This document shows, in pieces, positions 1 through 6,648 of a stretch of DNA of 28,413 bases (position 1 is the stretch's first letter; the number at the start of each line of letters is the position of its first letter). Under the pieces are notes generated by a model. The model ran no database searches and was not told where the DNA came from. It saw only the letters and a program-made list of their open reading frames with translations. The DNA lies in the NCBI GenBank assembly GCA_047605265.1, contig JASGFY010000039.1, positions 1-28,413 on the forward strand, written 5' to 3'. Source of the stretch: Solimonas sp047605265. Lineage in GTDB: Bacteria > Pseudomonadota > Gammaproteobacteria > Nevskiales > Nevskiaceae. The position numbers were made by a program, and so were the translations under genes.

Positions 1-24
1 GGCAGCTTGCCGCCAAAGCGATAA

Positions 25-222
25 CATCTACCCAAGGACTCTAATCAAGCCGCTATTCAGCGCGGGGTAACGTCGACGGCACTGACACATGGTGGCAAGT
101 CGATCGAAGATCCACCGGGCCTGCGTGAAATTAGTATGGGCGTAATGTACATTGCCTATGTACGCGATCCTGACGGCAACAAGCTCTGCGCAATCCATCG
201 CATCAAGCAAGACCGTGCCTGA
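25..222 (+). pseudogene. VOC/glyoxalase-like protein, C-terminal part only
   Basis: This is the 3' end of a gene cut by the left edge of the window. Near its end it reads MYIAYVRDPDGNKLCAIHR, which matches the last beta strand of vicinal-oxygen-chelate proteins (glyoxalase/bleomycin-resistance fold), where the Asp-Pro-Asp-Gly-Asn turn is typical. An upstream part, THGGKSIEDPPGLRE, also fits the family. The frame has a TAA at 22-24, so either the gene carries a frameshift or nonsense mutation there, or homology upstream lies in another frame; only 24 bases are available to judge. The stop codon at 220-222 runs into an integron attC site, so this was a cassette gene. VOC proteins are common cassette cargo. 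The substrate cannot be told from this fragment. Confidence 0.6.
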
Positions 223-276
223 CAATTCATTCAAGCCGACGCCGCTTCGCGGCGCGGCTTAATTCTGGCGTTGGGT
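217..276 (+). other. Integron attC recombination site (complete)
   Basis: This 60-bp imperfect palindrome follows the VOC stop codon directly. The right core site is GTTGGGT at 270-276, matching GTTRRRY. The left counterpart is GCCTGAC at 217-223, a one-base variant of RYYYAAC. The inner arms AAGCCG-A-CGCCGC and GCGGCG-CGGCTT pair around a TTC loop and leave one unpaired A, the asymmetry that lets integron integrase choose the bottom strand. Size and arm sequence resemble the short attC sites of xanthomonad and environmental chromosomal integrons. The next cassette gene starts 15 bases after the core site. Confidence 0.88.
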
Positions 277-291
277 GGCAAAGGAGAGTAG

Positions 292-1035
292 ATGAGCATC
301 CGTATTGGCATCGTCGGAGACTTCGACTCAGGATTTCAGTCTCACGCTGCTACGAACGCTGCTATTAGTCACGTCGTTTCTGCGGGGCTGACTGTCGAAG
401 CTCGGTGGCTTCCTACCCCCTCTTTGGAAACACCTTCTGCGCTGGAGGGCTTTCATGGGTTATGGGTTGCGCCGGGCAGCCCCTACAAAAGCCTCCTCGG
501 GGCTTTGTCAGCTATCCGCCATGCCCGTGAGCAGTCGATTCCGTTGCTAGGCACTTGCGGCGGGTTTCAGCACATCATCCTTGAGTATGCTCGTCATGTG
601 TTGGGTTTCTCTGACGCCACCCACGCGGAGTACGACCCCTATGCATCGAAACTCTTCATTTCACGGCTTGCGTGTTCTCTGGTCGGGCGCAGCCTTCCCA
701 TCAAGCTCAAGCCTGAGAGCTTGGTTGCAAAAATATACGATAGTGTGGCGGTTACAGAGCAGTACTACTGCAACTTTGGCGTCAACCCTGACCACGTTTC
801 TACTTTGGGTTCTGGCCCACTCCGCATCGTCGGCTCTGATGCAGAGGGCGAAGTTCGGGTAGTGGAGTTTGTCGGGCATCCATTTTTTGTCGGCACGTTA
901 TTCGTTCCGCAGTTGCGGTCAACCGCCGATAAACCTCACCCACTCATATTAGGTTTTGTTCGTGCAGCGGAAAGGTTTGCCACCCAACAAGGTGCTCAAG
1001 CCGACGGTCACGCCTTCGCCGTGCCCGCGGCTTAA
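292..1035 (+). CDS. CTP synthase glutaminase-domain-like class I amidotransferase (cassette gene)
   Basis: This 247-residue protein resembles the class I glutamine amidotransferase (triad) domain of CTP synthase, but the synthetase domain is absent. The N-terminus RIGIVGDFDSGFQSH, the GLWVAPGSPY strand-turn and the nucleophile elbow GTCGGFQH near residue 83 (Cys nucleophile) are visible. The late VEFVGHPFFVGTLFVPQ contains the catalytic-His region; CTP synthases have a similar HPEF motif. An AAGGAG ribosome site at 281-286 supports the ATG at 292. It is the only gene of its cassette, between an intact attC upstream and a damaged attC that overlaps its 3' end. The last ~18 residues are read through the attC stem and its TAA lies in the right arm, so the tail is probably not part of the fold. 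Related stand-alone homologues are annotated as CTP synthase C-terminal-related proteins; their substrate is unknown. Confidence 0.85.
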   Translation: MSIRIGIVGDFDSGFQSHAATNAAISHVVSAGLTVEARWLPTPSLETPSALEGFHGLWVAPGSPYKSLLGALSAIRHAREQSIPLLGTCGGFQHIILEYARHVLGFSDATHAEYDPYASKLFISRLACSLVGRSLPIKLKPESLVAKIYDSVAVTEQYYCNFGVNPDHVSTLGSGPLRIVGSDAEGEVRVVEFVGHPFFVGTLFVPQLRSTADKPHPLILGFVRAAERFATQQGAQADGHAFAVPAA

Positions 1036-1037
1036 GG
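982..1037 (+). other. Truncated integron attC site lacking its right core
   Basis: ACCCAAC at 982-988 is a perfect left core (RYYYAAC). The arms AAGCCG-A-CGG..CACG and CGTG..CCG-CGGCTT pair around a short loop. After CGGCTTAAG the expected GTTRRRY core is absent and the sequence continues with AT-richer bases up to the acetyltransferase start. The site has lost the end that integrase cuts. The upstream amidotransferase ends inside it at 1033-1035. Confidence 0.72.
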
Positions 1038-1069
1038 CATCACAAAACAGCCATTCGCTCAGAGACATC

Positions 1070-1597
1070 ATGACCGTGATCCCGTTCGTCCCGGAGAACT
1101 TCGTGGTGCCTACGACTTTGGAAACCGACGAGTTCCGCCTTCGGATGCTCACGGTCAACGATGTGGTCAAGGACTATGACGCCGTCATGTCGAGTGTCGA
1201 GCATTGCAAGTCCATCTGGGGCGGCAAGTGGCCCGAGGGTCTTACGCTGGAACAGAACCTCATTGACCTTGGTTGGCATCAGAAGGAGTTCCAGACCAGG
1301 CGCTCTTTCGCCTACACCGTTGTACATCCGAGCGAGGCAGTGGTTCTCGGGTGTGTCTATATCTTGCCTACCCAGAAGCGTGGTCACGACGCCGCAATCT
1401 ACCTTTGGGCGCGCCAGAGCGAGCTTGTGCATGGACTGGAGGAGCGGCTTTATGCAACTACCCGAGAATGGGTGGCAACGTGCTGGCCGTTCGCCGCAGT
1501 CGCCTATCCGGGCCGGAGCATCCCGCTTGCGCAGTGGCAGGAACTCGAGAACGTGCGGCGGTCATCCGCGCCGGAAGAGCCACATGACGAGTGCTGA
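1070..1597 (+). CDS. GNAT-family N-acetyltransferase-like protein (cassette gene)
   Basis: This 175-residue protein resembles GNAT-fold proteins often found in integron cassettes. It opens with FVPENFVVPTTLETDEFRLR followed by the LTVNDVVKDYDAVM helix. The central strand SFAYTVVHPSEAVVLGCVYI corresponds to the beta4 acetyl-CoA-binding region. A clear Q/RxxGxG/A phosphopantetheine loop is not obvious, so enzymatic activity is not assured. ATG 1070 is chosen because an upstream extension would be translated from the attC region. No attC is recognisable after the stop at 1597, and the high-GC chromosome begins within about 50 bases. This looks like the terminal cassette, or one fixed in place. 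The acceptor substrate is unknown. Confidence 0.75.
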   Translation: MTVIPFVPENFVVPTTLETDEFRLRMLTVNDVVKDYDAVMSSVEHCKSIWGGKWPEGLTLEQNLIDLGWHQKEFQTRRSFAYTVVHPSEAVVLGCVYILPTQKRGHDAAIYLWARQSELVHGLEERLYATTREWVATCWPFAAVAYPGRSIPLAQWQELENVRRSSAPEEPHDEC

Positions 1598-1648
1598 CAG
1601 CAAGAAGGCCCGCATCACGCGAGCCTTCCGCTTCAATCCCCTGCAGTC

Positions 1649-2125
1649 TCAATGCGCCGTCGCGCTGCGCCCGGTCGGGATGGACCATTTGCGGTACGCG
1701 GCATCGAGCAGCCACAGCGGGCCGATCAGCAGGAACTGCAGGTCCTTGAAGAACGACGGCCGCGCTTTCTCGACGTGGTGGCCGATGAACTGGCCGATCC
1801 ACGCGCCGACGAAGATCGCGATCGCCAGCCACAGCAGTTGCAGGCCGGGGAACGCGGTCTCGCAGGCCAGCACCAGCCCGTAGGCGAGCACGAACACCAC
1901 CGTCATGCCGAGCGCGAGCCGCCACGAGAGACGGAAGTAGTACAGCAGCAGCAGCGTGCCGATCACCGTCGCGGCGTTGACGTTGCCGTGGCCGAGCGGA
2001 ATCATTTTCAGTGCGCAGGCGATCGAGAAGGCGATCAGCGGCACGCAGATCCAGTGCAGCAGTTTGTTGGTCGGGTTCTGGTGGCTGGCGCTGTATTCGT
2101 CCATCCATTGCGTGAGGGTTTTCAT
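1649..2125 (-). CDS. DUF962 / Mpo1-like membrane protein
   Basis: This 158-residue integral membrane protein has about four hydrophobic segments. The family signature is clear: an N-terminal YSASHQNPTNKLLHWICVP with His15 and His24, and a later FIGHHVEKARPSFFKDLQFL. These His residues are the conserved positions of the yeast Mpo1 family, an Fe(II)-dependent dioxygenase that shortens 2-hydroxy fatty acids; bacterial homologues are largely uncharacterised. The C-terminus ends about 50 bases from the 3' end of the cassette region, so this is the first chromosomal gene on that side. It is transcribed divergently from the LuxR-type gene at 2268. Family membership is firm, while the reaction in this organism is inferred. 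Confidence 0.87.
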   Translation of the reverse strand: MKTLTQWMDEYSASHQNPTNKLLHWICVPLIAFSIACALKMIPLGHGNVNAATVIGTLLLLYYFRLSWRLALGMTVVFVLAYGLVLACETAFPGLQLLWLAIAIFVGAWIGQFIGHHVEKARPSFFKDLQFLLIGPLWLLDAAYRKWSIPTGRSATAH

Positions 2126-2183
2126 CGGCTGTCTCCGGGCGGCACTCGTGTTTTATGCTGCTAGTATGTGCATAGCCATCGTG

Positions 2184-2230
2184 CATCCCGATAGTAAATA
2201 CCGCCCACGCCGGCGGCCCGCATCGGGATG
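2184..2230. promoter_or_regulatory. 9-bp inverted repeat in divergent promoter region
   Basis: CATCCCGAT at 2184-2192 and its exact complement ATCGGGATG at 2222-2230 are separated by 29 bases in the 142-bp gap between the Mpo1-like gene and the LuxR-type regulator. The second arm ends 37 bases before the regulator start. Either an operator for the adjacent regulator or an mRNA leader hairpin would fit. Confidence 0.4.
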
Positions 2231-2267
2231 TTCTGCGTCGCCAGAGGGGCCGACCGGTATCAGCGGC

Positions 2268-3248
2268 ATGTCCACGCCTTTCCCCGCCGACGCGATCGAC
2301 CCCGTCGATCGGCTGATCGCCCGCCTCTACCGTTACGGCCTGCTGGTGCCGGCTGGCCAGTTCCGTGAGTGGGCGCTGTCGCAGCTGGCGCGCGTCGTGC
2401 CTTGTGACGGCGCGCTGTGGGGCAGCGGCACGGCGTCGCAGCTGCAGTTCCATACCGTCACCGTGCACGGCCTGCCGGCCGAGTTTCCGAAGCAGCTGGT
2501 GACGACGACGTCGATCAATCCGATCATCGGCGAGATCCTGCAGAACCTCGATACGCCGGTCGACATGCAGCAGGTGTACCCGGACGCCGGGTTTTTCGCC
2601 TCGGAGCTGTACCGCAGCACGTTTGCGCCGTACGGCATCCAGCGCATCCTGTCGACCGGCCATCTCGACCGGCGCAGCGGGCTGTATTCGCTGCTGACGC
2701 TGTATCGCAAGAACCGCGACGCGCCGTTCAGCGATGCCGACAAGGCGCGCCAGAAGCGCGCCAGCTATCACCTGTTCAACGCGGCATCGCACTCGTTCTT
2801 CCTGCATCTGGCGCGCACGTACGCGGACCGCCCGGCCGACGCGGTCGGCGCCGTGGTCGATGCCGCCGGCATCTTCCATGAGGCACAGCCACGCTTCCTC
2901 GATCTGCTCGACGAGCGCCTGCCGAAGCGCGAGCCGCAGCGCCTGCCGTTTGCGCTGCCGGCGCCCGGCGAAACCGTCATGCGGCTCGATCTGATGGTGC
3001 GCTGCGAGCGGCTCAGCGATCTGTTCCTGATCATCATCTGGCCAGCCGGCCCGCTCGACCGCCTGACGGCGCGCGAGCGCGAGATCGTTTACTGCGTCGC
3101 GCAGGGCCTGTCGTTCAAGCAGGCGGCGAAGAAGATCGGCGTCGCGCCGTCTACGGTCGCCAATCACCTGTACCGCGTCTATCGCAAGCTCGGCGTCTAC
3201 AGCCGCAGCGAACTCGCCAGCCTCGTCCATCCGCAAGCGGCGCCGTGA
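2268..3248 (+). CDS. LuxR-type helix-turn-helix transcriptional regulator
   Basis: This 326-residue regulator has a C-terminal LuxR/GerE DNA-binding domain. It starts at LTAREREIVYCVAQGLSFKQ, continues through KKIGVAPSTVANHLYRVYRK, the recognition-helix region, and ends with LGVYSRSELASLV. The N-terminal ~240 residues do not show an autoinducer-binding or receiver domain signature and probably form a GAF/PAS-like sensor; the ligand is unknown. ATG 2268 gives the start MSTPFPADAIDPVDRLIARLY; longer upstream reading has no family features. The stop overlaps the GTG start of the next gene (GTGA, 3245-3248), so the two are translationally coupled. It may control that membrane protein and possibly the divergent Mpo1-like gene. 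Confidence 0.87.
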   Translation: MSTPFPADAIDPVDRLIARLYRYGLLVPAGQFREWALSQLARVVPCDGALWGSGTASQLQFHTVTVHGLPAEFPKQLVTTTSINPIIGEILQNLDTPVDMQQVYPDAGFFASELYRSTFAPYGIQRILSTGHLDRRSGLYSLLTLYRKNRDAPFSDADKARQKRASYHLFNAASHSFFLHLARTYADRPADAVGAVVDAAGIFHEAQPRFLDLLDERLPKREPQRLPFALPAPGETVMRLDLMVRCERLSDLFLIIIWPAGPLDRLTAREREIVYCVAQGLSFKQAAKKIGVAPSTVANHLYRVYRKLGVYSRSELASLVHPQAAP

Positions 3249-4255
3249 GCGAAAGCGGATTCAGTCAGGCGCACCTGCTCGCGCTGTGGGGGCGTTACAA
3301 GCATCTGGTCGCGCTCGGCAGCTTCCTGCTCGGCGTCGCCAGCCTCGTGCTGATCCAGCGCCAGGAGCGGGTCGCGCAGACGCTGGTCGTGCTGCTGCCG
3401 CTGACCTGGCTGATCGCCGCGCTGGAGCCGTACTGGCTCGGTCTGTCCGAGCGCAAGCGCTGGCTGCGTCATTCACCGCTGCTGGTCCGCTATCTGCTGC
3501 AGGCCCTGCATCAGGAGTCGTTCTTCTTCACACTGCCGTTCTTCATCGCGGCCACGACGTGGAGCAGCGCGCAGCCGCTGTTCGTCGTCATTGTCGGCGG
3601 CTTCGCGCTGGTGTCGATGATCGACCCGCTGTATTTCGATCGTGTCGTCGTCCATCGCGCGCTGCTGTGGAGTTTTCATGCCGCAGCGGCGTTCGCGACG
3701 ACGCTCACCGCCGCGCCGATGCTGTGGCAGATCACCACGGCAACGAGCCTGTGGCTGGCGATCGCCGCCGCTGCGCTGCTCGCGGTGCCGGCAATCGCGA
3801 GCGCGCTGCCGGGTTCGTTCTGGAGACGCTGGCCGGCCGCGCTGCTCGGCGCCGCGCTGCTCGCCGGCGCACTGAGCGTGCTGCGCTTCGCGATCCCGCC
3901 GGCCACCTTGCGCGTCCACGACGCGCACGCGACGCAAAGCGTCGATGCCGCCGAGCGACGCTCCGGCCCGGAAGTCGACGCGATCAGCGCCGCCGATCTC
4001 GCGAGCGGCGGCCTCTATGTGTGGACGCCGATCCATGCGCCGCGCGGCCTGTCCGAACAGATCGTCCATGAATGGCGGCACGACGGGCAGCTCGTCGAGC
4101 GCATCCCGATCTCCATCGTCGGCAGCCGCGAGGCCGGCTACCGCACGTGGACGCATAAGACCGCGTTCGGCGCCGATCCGCGCGGCCGCTGGCAGGTGCG
4201 CGTGCTGACGCAGAGCGATCAGCTGATCGGCGTCGTGCGCTTCACGGTCGAGTAG
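3245..4255 (+). CDS. DUF5924/DUF2914 membrane protein
   Basis: This 336-residue protein has about seven hydrophobic segments over residues 15-220, then a soluble C-terminal domain of about 110 residues. The C-terminal part (GLYVWTPIHAPRGLSEQIVH, then RTWTHKTAFGADPRGRWQVRV and a final LIGVVRFTVE) has the look of DUF2914, a beta-sandwich domain usually placed outside the membrane. The membrane part corresponds to DUF5924. The start is GTG overlapping the LuxR-type stop, which indicates co-expression. No catalytic residues can be proposed. A role as an envelope sensor or structural membrane protein is possible but unproven. Confidence 0.8.
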   Translation: MSESGFSQAHLLALWGRYKHLVALGSFLLGVASLVLIQRQERVAQTLVVLLPLTWLIAALEPYWLGLSERKRWLRHSPLLVRYLLQALHQESFFFTLPFFIAATTWSSAQPLFVVIVGGFALVSMIDPLYFDRVVVHRALLWSFHAAAAFATTLTAAPMLWQITTATSLWLAIAAAALLAVPAIASALPGSFWRRWPAALLGAALLAGALSVLRFAIPPATLRVHDAHATQSVDAAERRSGPEVDAISAADLASGGLYVWTPIHAPRGLSEQIVHEWRHDGQLVERIPISIVGSREAGYRTWTHKTAFGADPRGRWQVRVLTQSDQLIGVVRFTVE

Positions 4256-4302
4256 CGCCGGACGCTATCCATGGCCGGCGCCGGCGCCTACACTGCCGTG
4301 CC

Positions 4303-4617
4303 ATGAAGATCATCTCCGTTACCGAGCTGCAGAGCCTCCTCGCCGCCGGCGCCGTCACGCTGCTCGACGTGCGCGGCGCCGACGAACTGGACCTCGCCAG
4401 CCTCGCCGCCGCACAGCACATCCCGCTGCATGAACTGCCGCAGCGCAGCGGCGAACTGGACAAGGCGGCGCCGATCGCCGTGCTCTGCCACCACGGTGGA
4501 CGCTCGGAAATGGCGGCACGCTTTCTGGAGAAGAACGGCTTCAGCGACGTGGCCAACGTCACCGGCGGCATCGATGCGTGGTCCCTGCAGGTCGATCCGG
4601 GCGTACCGCGCTATTGA
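4303..4617 (+). CDS. Single-domain rhodanese-like sulfurtransferase
   Basis: This 104-residue cytoplasmic protein contains one rhodanese domain. It has the LLDVRGADELDLA substrate-proximal motif near residues 20-32 and the active-site loop CHHGGRS at residues 62-68, with Cys62 as the persulfide-carrying nucleophile. The late DVANVTGGIDAWS segment is the usual rhodanese C-terminal signature. The length matches GlpE-like proteins. It lies 47 bases after the DUF2914 gene on the same strand and could be read from the same transcript. It transfers sulfane sulfur to an acceptor such as cyanide or a thiol; the physiological acceptor cannot be deduced. Confidence 0.92.
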   Translation: MKIISVTELQSLLAAGAVTLLDVRGADELDLASLAAAQHIPLHELPQRSGELDKAAPIAVLCHHGGRSEMAARFLEKNGFSDVANVTGGIDAWSLQVDPGVPRY

Positions 4618-4674
4618 AAGACGGCGCAGTCGTCACTGCCTGACTGCCAGGCGCGGCGACGTCTCCAAAGCACC

Positions 4675-4764
4675 GTCATTGCGAGTGCAGCGAAGCAATC
4701 CAGTTCCGAGACCTAATCTGGCAGCAGAACTGGATTGCTTCGTCGCTGCGCTCCTCGCAATGAC
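4675..4764. repeat. REP/MITE-like inverted repeat (GTCATTGCGAG family)
   Basis: This ~90-bp dyad begins GTCATTGCGAGTGCAGCGAA and ends with the reverse complement form CTCCTCGCAATGAC. Inner arms AAGCAATCCAGTTC and GAACTGGATTGCTT flank a ~16-base centre. One outer arm has lost or gained a few bases relative to the other. The motif is a widely dispersed intergenic repeat in proteobacteria. It sits between the convergent rhodanese and Lrp-type genes and could act as a two-way terminator or mRNA stabiliser. No ORF of its own is present. Confidence 0.85.
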
Positions 4765-4772
4765 AGCCAGGC

Positions 4773-5288
4773 TCAGCGCGCGTTCTCCACCCGCAGCGGC
4801 AGACGCGTGGTGTTGATGCTCTGGCTCATCGAGATCGATGAGCTGATGCCCTGTACGCCTTCGATCTTGGACAGCTTGTTCCAGACGAAATACTCATAGT
4901 CCTGCACCGTCGGCACAACGATCTTCAGCAGGAAGTCGACGTCGCCCATCAGCGTGTGGCATTCGATCACCGCCGGCAGCTTGCGCACGGCGTCGAGGAA
5001 GGTCGGCAGCGCGTCGCGGTTGTGGCGCGTCATCTTCACGTGCGCGAAGACCATGATGCCGAGCCCGACCTTGTGATGATCGACGATCGCCACGCGCTCG
5101 CGGATCACGCCGCTGCCGATCAGTTTCTGGATACGCCGCCAAACCACGGTCTTCGACGAGGCGACGCGTTCGGCGATGTCGGCGACCGGCAGGGTCACGT
5201 CGTCCTGCAGGAGGTCGAGGATGCGCACATCGAGCGCGTCGAGGGATTCTGCCACTGCGTTCTCCAGACCAGACCATTCCAGGAACAT
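4773..5288 (-). CDS. bkdR: Lrp/AsnC-family transcriptional regulator, probable bkd regulator
   Basis: This 171-residue protein has the AsnC-type layout. An N-terminal helix-turn-helix (LDALDVRILDLLQDDVTLPV, then ADIAERVASSKTVVWRRIQK) is followed by a RAM/effector-binding domain (GIMVFAHVKM, then VIECHTLMGDVDFLLKIVVP and GVQGISSSISMS). It is divergent from bkdA1, the arrangement known for bkdR in Pseudomonas, where the Lrp-like regulator activates the branched-chain dehydrogenase operon. The start is uncertain: ATG at 5288 lies inside a palindrome, and a GTG at about 5255 (VAESLDAL) would give a more typical Lrp N-terminus. The gene symbol rests on context plus family, not on a sequence search. 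Confidence 0.87.
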   Translation of the reverse strand: MFLEWSGLENAVAESLDALDVRILDLLQDDVTLPVADIAERVASSKTVVWRRIQKLIGSGVIRERVAIVDHHKVGLGIMVFAHVKMTRHNRDALPTFLDAVRKLPAVIECHTLMGDVDFLLKIVVPTVQDYEYFVWNKLSKIEGVQGISSSISMSQSINTTRLPLRVENAR

Positions 5289-5336
5289 TGTTCCGTAATT
5301 TAACGCGCAACCGCCAAGATAAGAACTAAATTCCGG
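5282..5336. promoter_or_regulatory. Two dyad elements between bkdR-like and bkdA1
   Basis: GGAAC-ATT-GTTCC at 5282-5294 is a perfect dyad with a 3-base centre and covers the first possible ATG of the regulator. Next to it CCGTAATTTA at 5293-5302 is mirrored by TAAATTCCGG at 5327-5336 with one mismatch and a 24-base spacer. The arms are AT-rich against a GC-rich background and lie between divergent genes. This suits an Lrp-type protein, which often binds several AT-rich half sites and wraps DNA. No convincing -35/-10 pair was identified. Confidence 0.5.
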
Positions 5337-5392
5337 GGCATCGCTCCTAAACTGGGCGAAACGCGCGATTGGCGAACGAGGAGAAGCGGACG

Positions 5393-6646
5393 ATGAAATC
5401 CGTGACGCCGCTGCAGCTGCATGTCCCCGAGCCCAGGCACCGCCCCGGCGATGCCGGCGACTTCGATGGCCTGCGGATTCCGCCGGCCGGCGCTCTGCCG
5501 CACCCACCGAGCGATGCGCCCGAAACGGCGCTGCGCGACTTTCCGCAGGGCATGATCCGCGTGCTCGACGACGACGGCCGCGCCGTCGGCGACTGGGCGC
5601 CGCAGATCGCCGTCGCGACGCTGCACAAAGGTCTGCGCGCGATGGCGCTGACACGCGCTTTCGACGAGCGCATGCAGCGCGCGCAGCGCCAGGGCAAGAC
5701 CAGCTTCTATATCAAGTCGACCGGCGAGGAAGCCGTCGCCGTCGCGCAGGCGCTGGCGCTAGCCGCCGATGACATGTTATTTCCGAGCTACCGCCAGCAG
5801 GGCCTGCTGATCGCGCGCGACTGGCCCATCGTCGACATGATGTGCCAGCTGTTCAGCAATTCCGCGGATCGCCTCAAGGGCCGCCAGCTGCCGGTGATGT
5901 ACTCGGTGCGCGAGGTCAATTTCTTCTCGATCTCCGGCAATCTCGGCACGCAGTTTCCGCAGGCGGTCGGCTGGGCGATGGCGTCGGCCATCAAGGGCGA
6001 CACGCGCATCGCCGCGAGCTGGATCGGCGACGGCACCACGGCCGAAGCGGATTTCCACCATGCCATGACCTTCGCCGCCGTCTACCGCGCGCCGGTGCTG
6101 CTCAACGTCGTCAACAACCAGTGGGCGATCTCCAGCTTTCAGGGCATCGCCGGCGGCGAGTGCGCGACTTTCGCGGCGCGCGCCATCGGCTATGGCCTGC
6201 CCGGCCTGCGCGTCGACGGCAATGATTTCCTCGCCGTCTACGCGGCCACGCAGTGGGCCGCGGAGCGTGCACGCAGCAATCACGGCGCGACCTTGATCGA
6301 GCTGTACACCTATCGCGCCGCCGCGCATTCGACGAGCGACGATCCGTCCGCCTACCGCCCCGGCGACGAGGCCGCGCACTGGCCGCTCGGCGATCCGATC
6401 ATGCGGCTCAAGCAGCATCTGATCGCGATCGGCGAATGGTCGGAAGAGCGCCACGCGGCGATGCTCGTCGAGGTCGACGACGAGGTGAAGATCGCGCTGC
6501 GCGCCGCCGAACGCATCGGCACGCTCGGCAGCAGCAAACCGGACGCCGGCACGATGTTCGACGACGTCTTCAAGGAACTGCCGATCCACCTGCGCCGCCA
6601 GCGCGACGAGCTGCTCGCCGAAAAACGTCTGTCAGGGGGCATCTGA
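5393..6646 (+). CDS. bkdA1: Branched-chain 2-oxoacid dehydrogenase E1 component, alpha subunit
   Basis: This 417-residue thiamine-diphosphate enzyme subunit decarboxylates the 2-oxo acids of valine, leucine and isoleucine. The N-terminus LQLHVPEPRHRPG matches the Pseudomonas BkdA1 type. The ThDP motif starts at GDGTTAEADFHHAM and ends about 30 residues later in VVNNQWAIS. The segments PSYRQQGLLIARDW and HSTSDDPSAYRP are family hallmarks. An in-frame upstream TTG exists at 5369, but GAGGAGA at 5378-5384 is well placed for ATG 5393. The E1beta start follows its stop by two bases. It forms the E1 heterotetramer with the next gene product. Confidence 0.95.
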   Translation: MKSVTPLQLHVPEPRHRPGDAGDFDGLRIPPAGALPHPPSDAPETALRDFPQGMIRVLDDDGRAVGDWAPQIAVATLHKGLRAMALTRAFDERMQRAQRQGKTSFYIKSTGEEAVAVAQALALAADDMLFPSYRQQGLLIARDWPIVDMMCQLFSNSADRLKGRQLPVMYSVREVNFFSISGNLGTQFPQAVGWAMASAIKGDTRIAASWIGDGTTAEADFHHAMTFAAVYRAPVLLNVVNNQWAISSFQGIAGGECATFAARAIGYGLPGLRVDGNDFLAVYAATQWAAERARSNHGATLIELYTYRAAAHSTSDDPSAYRPGDEAAHWPLGDPIMRLKQHLIAIGEWSEERHAAMLVEVDDEVKIALRAAERIGTLGSSKPDAGTMFDDVFKELPIHLRRQRDELLAEKRLSGGI

Positions 6647-6648
6647 TC

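Noticed and set aside
1458..3236. Very long open frame on the minus strand across the Mpo1-like and LuxR-type genes
   Set aside because: Arg/Ala-rich composition without domain motifs; two clear genes occupy the same DNA in other frames. It is a high-GC shadow frame.
4675..4764. CRISPR-like repeat
   Set aside because: Only one inverted pair with no regularly spaced direct repeats or spacers.
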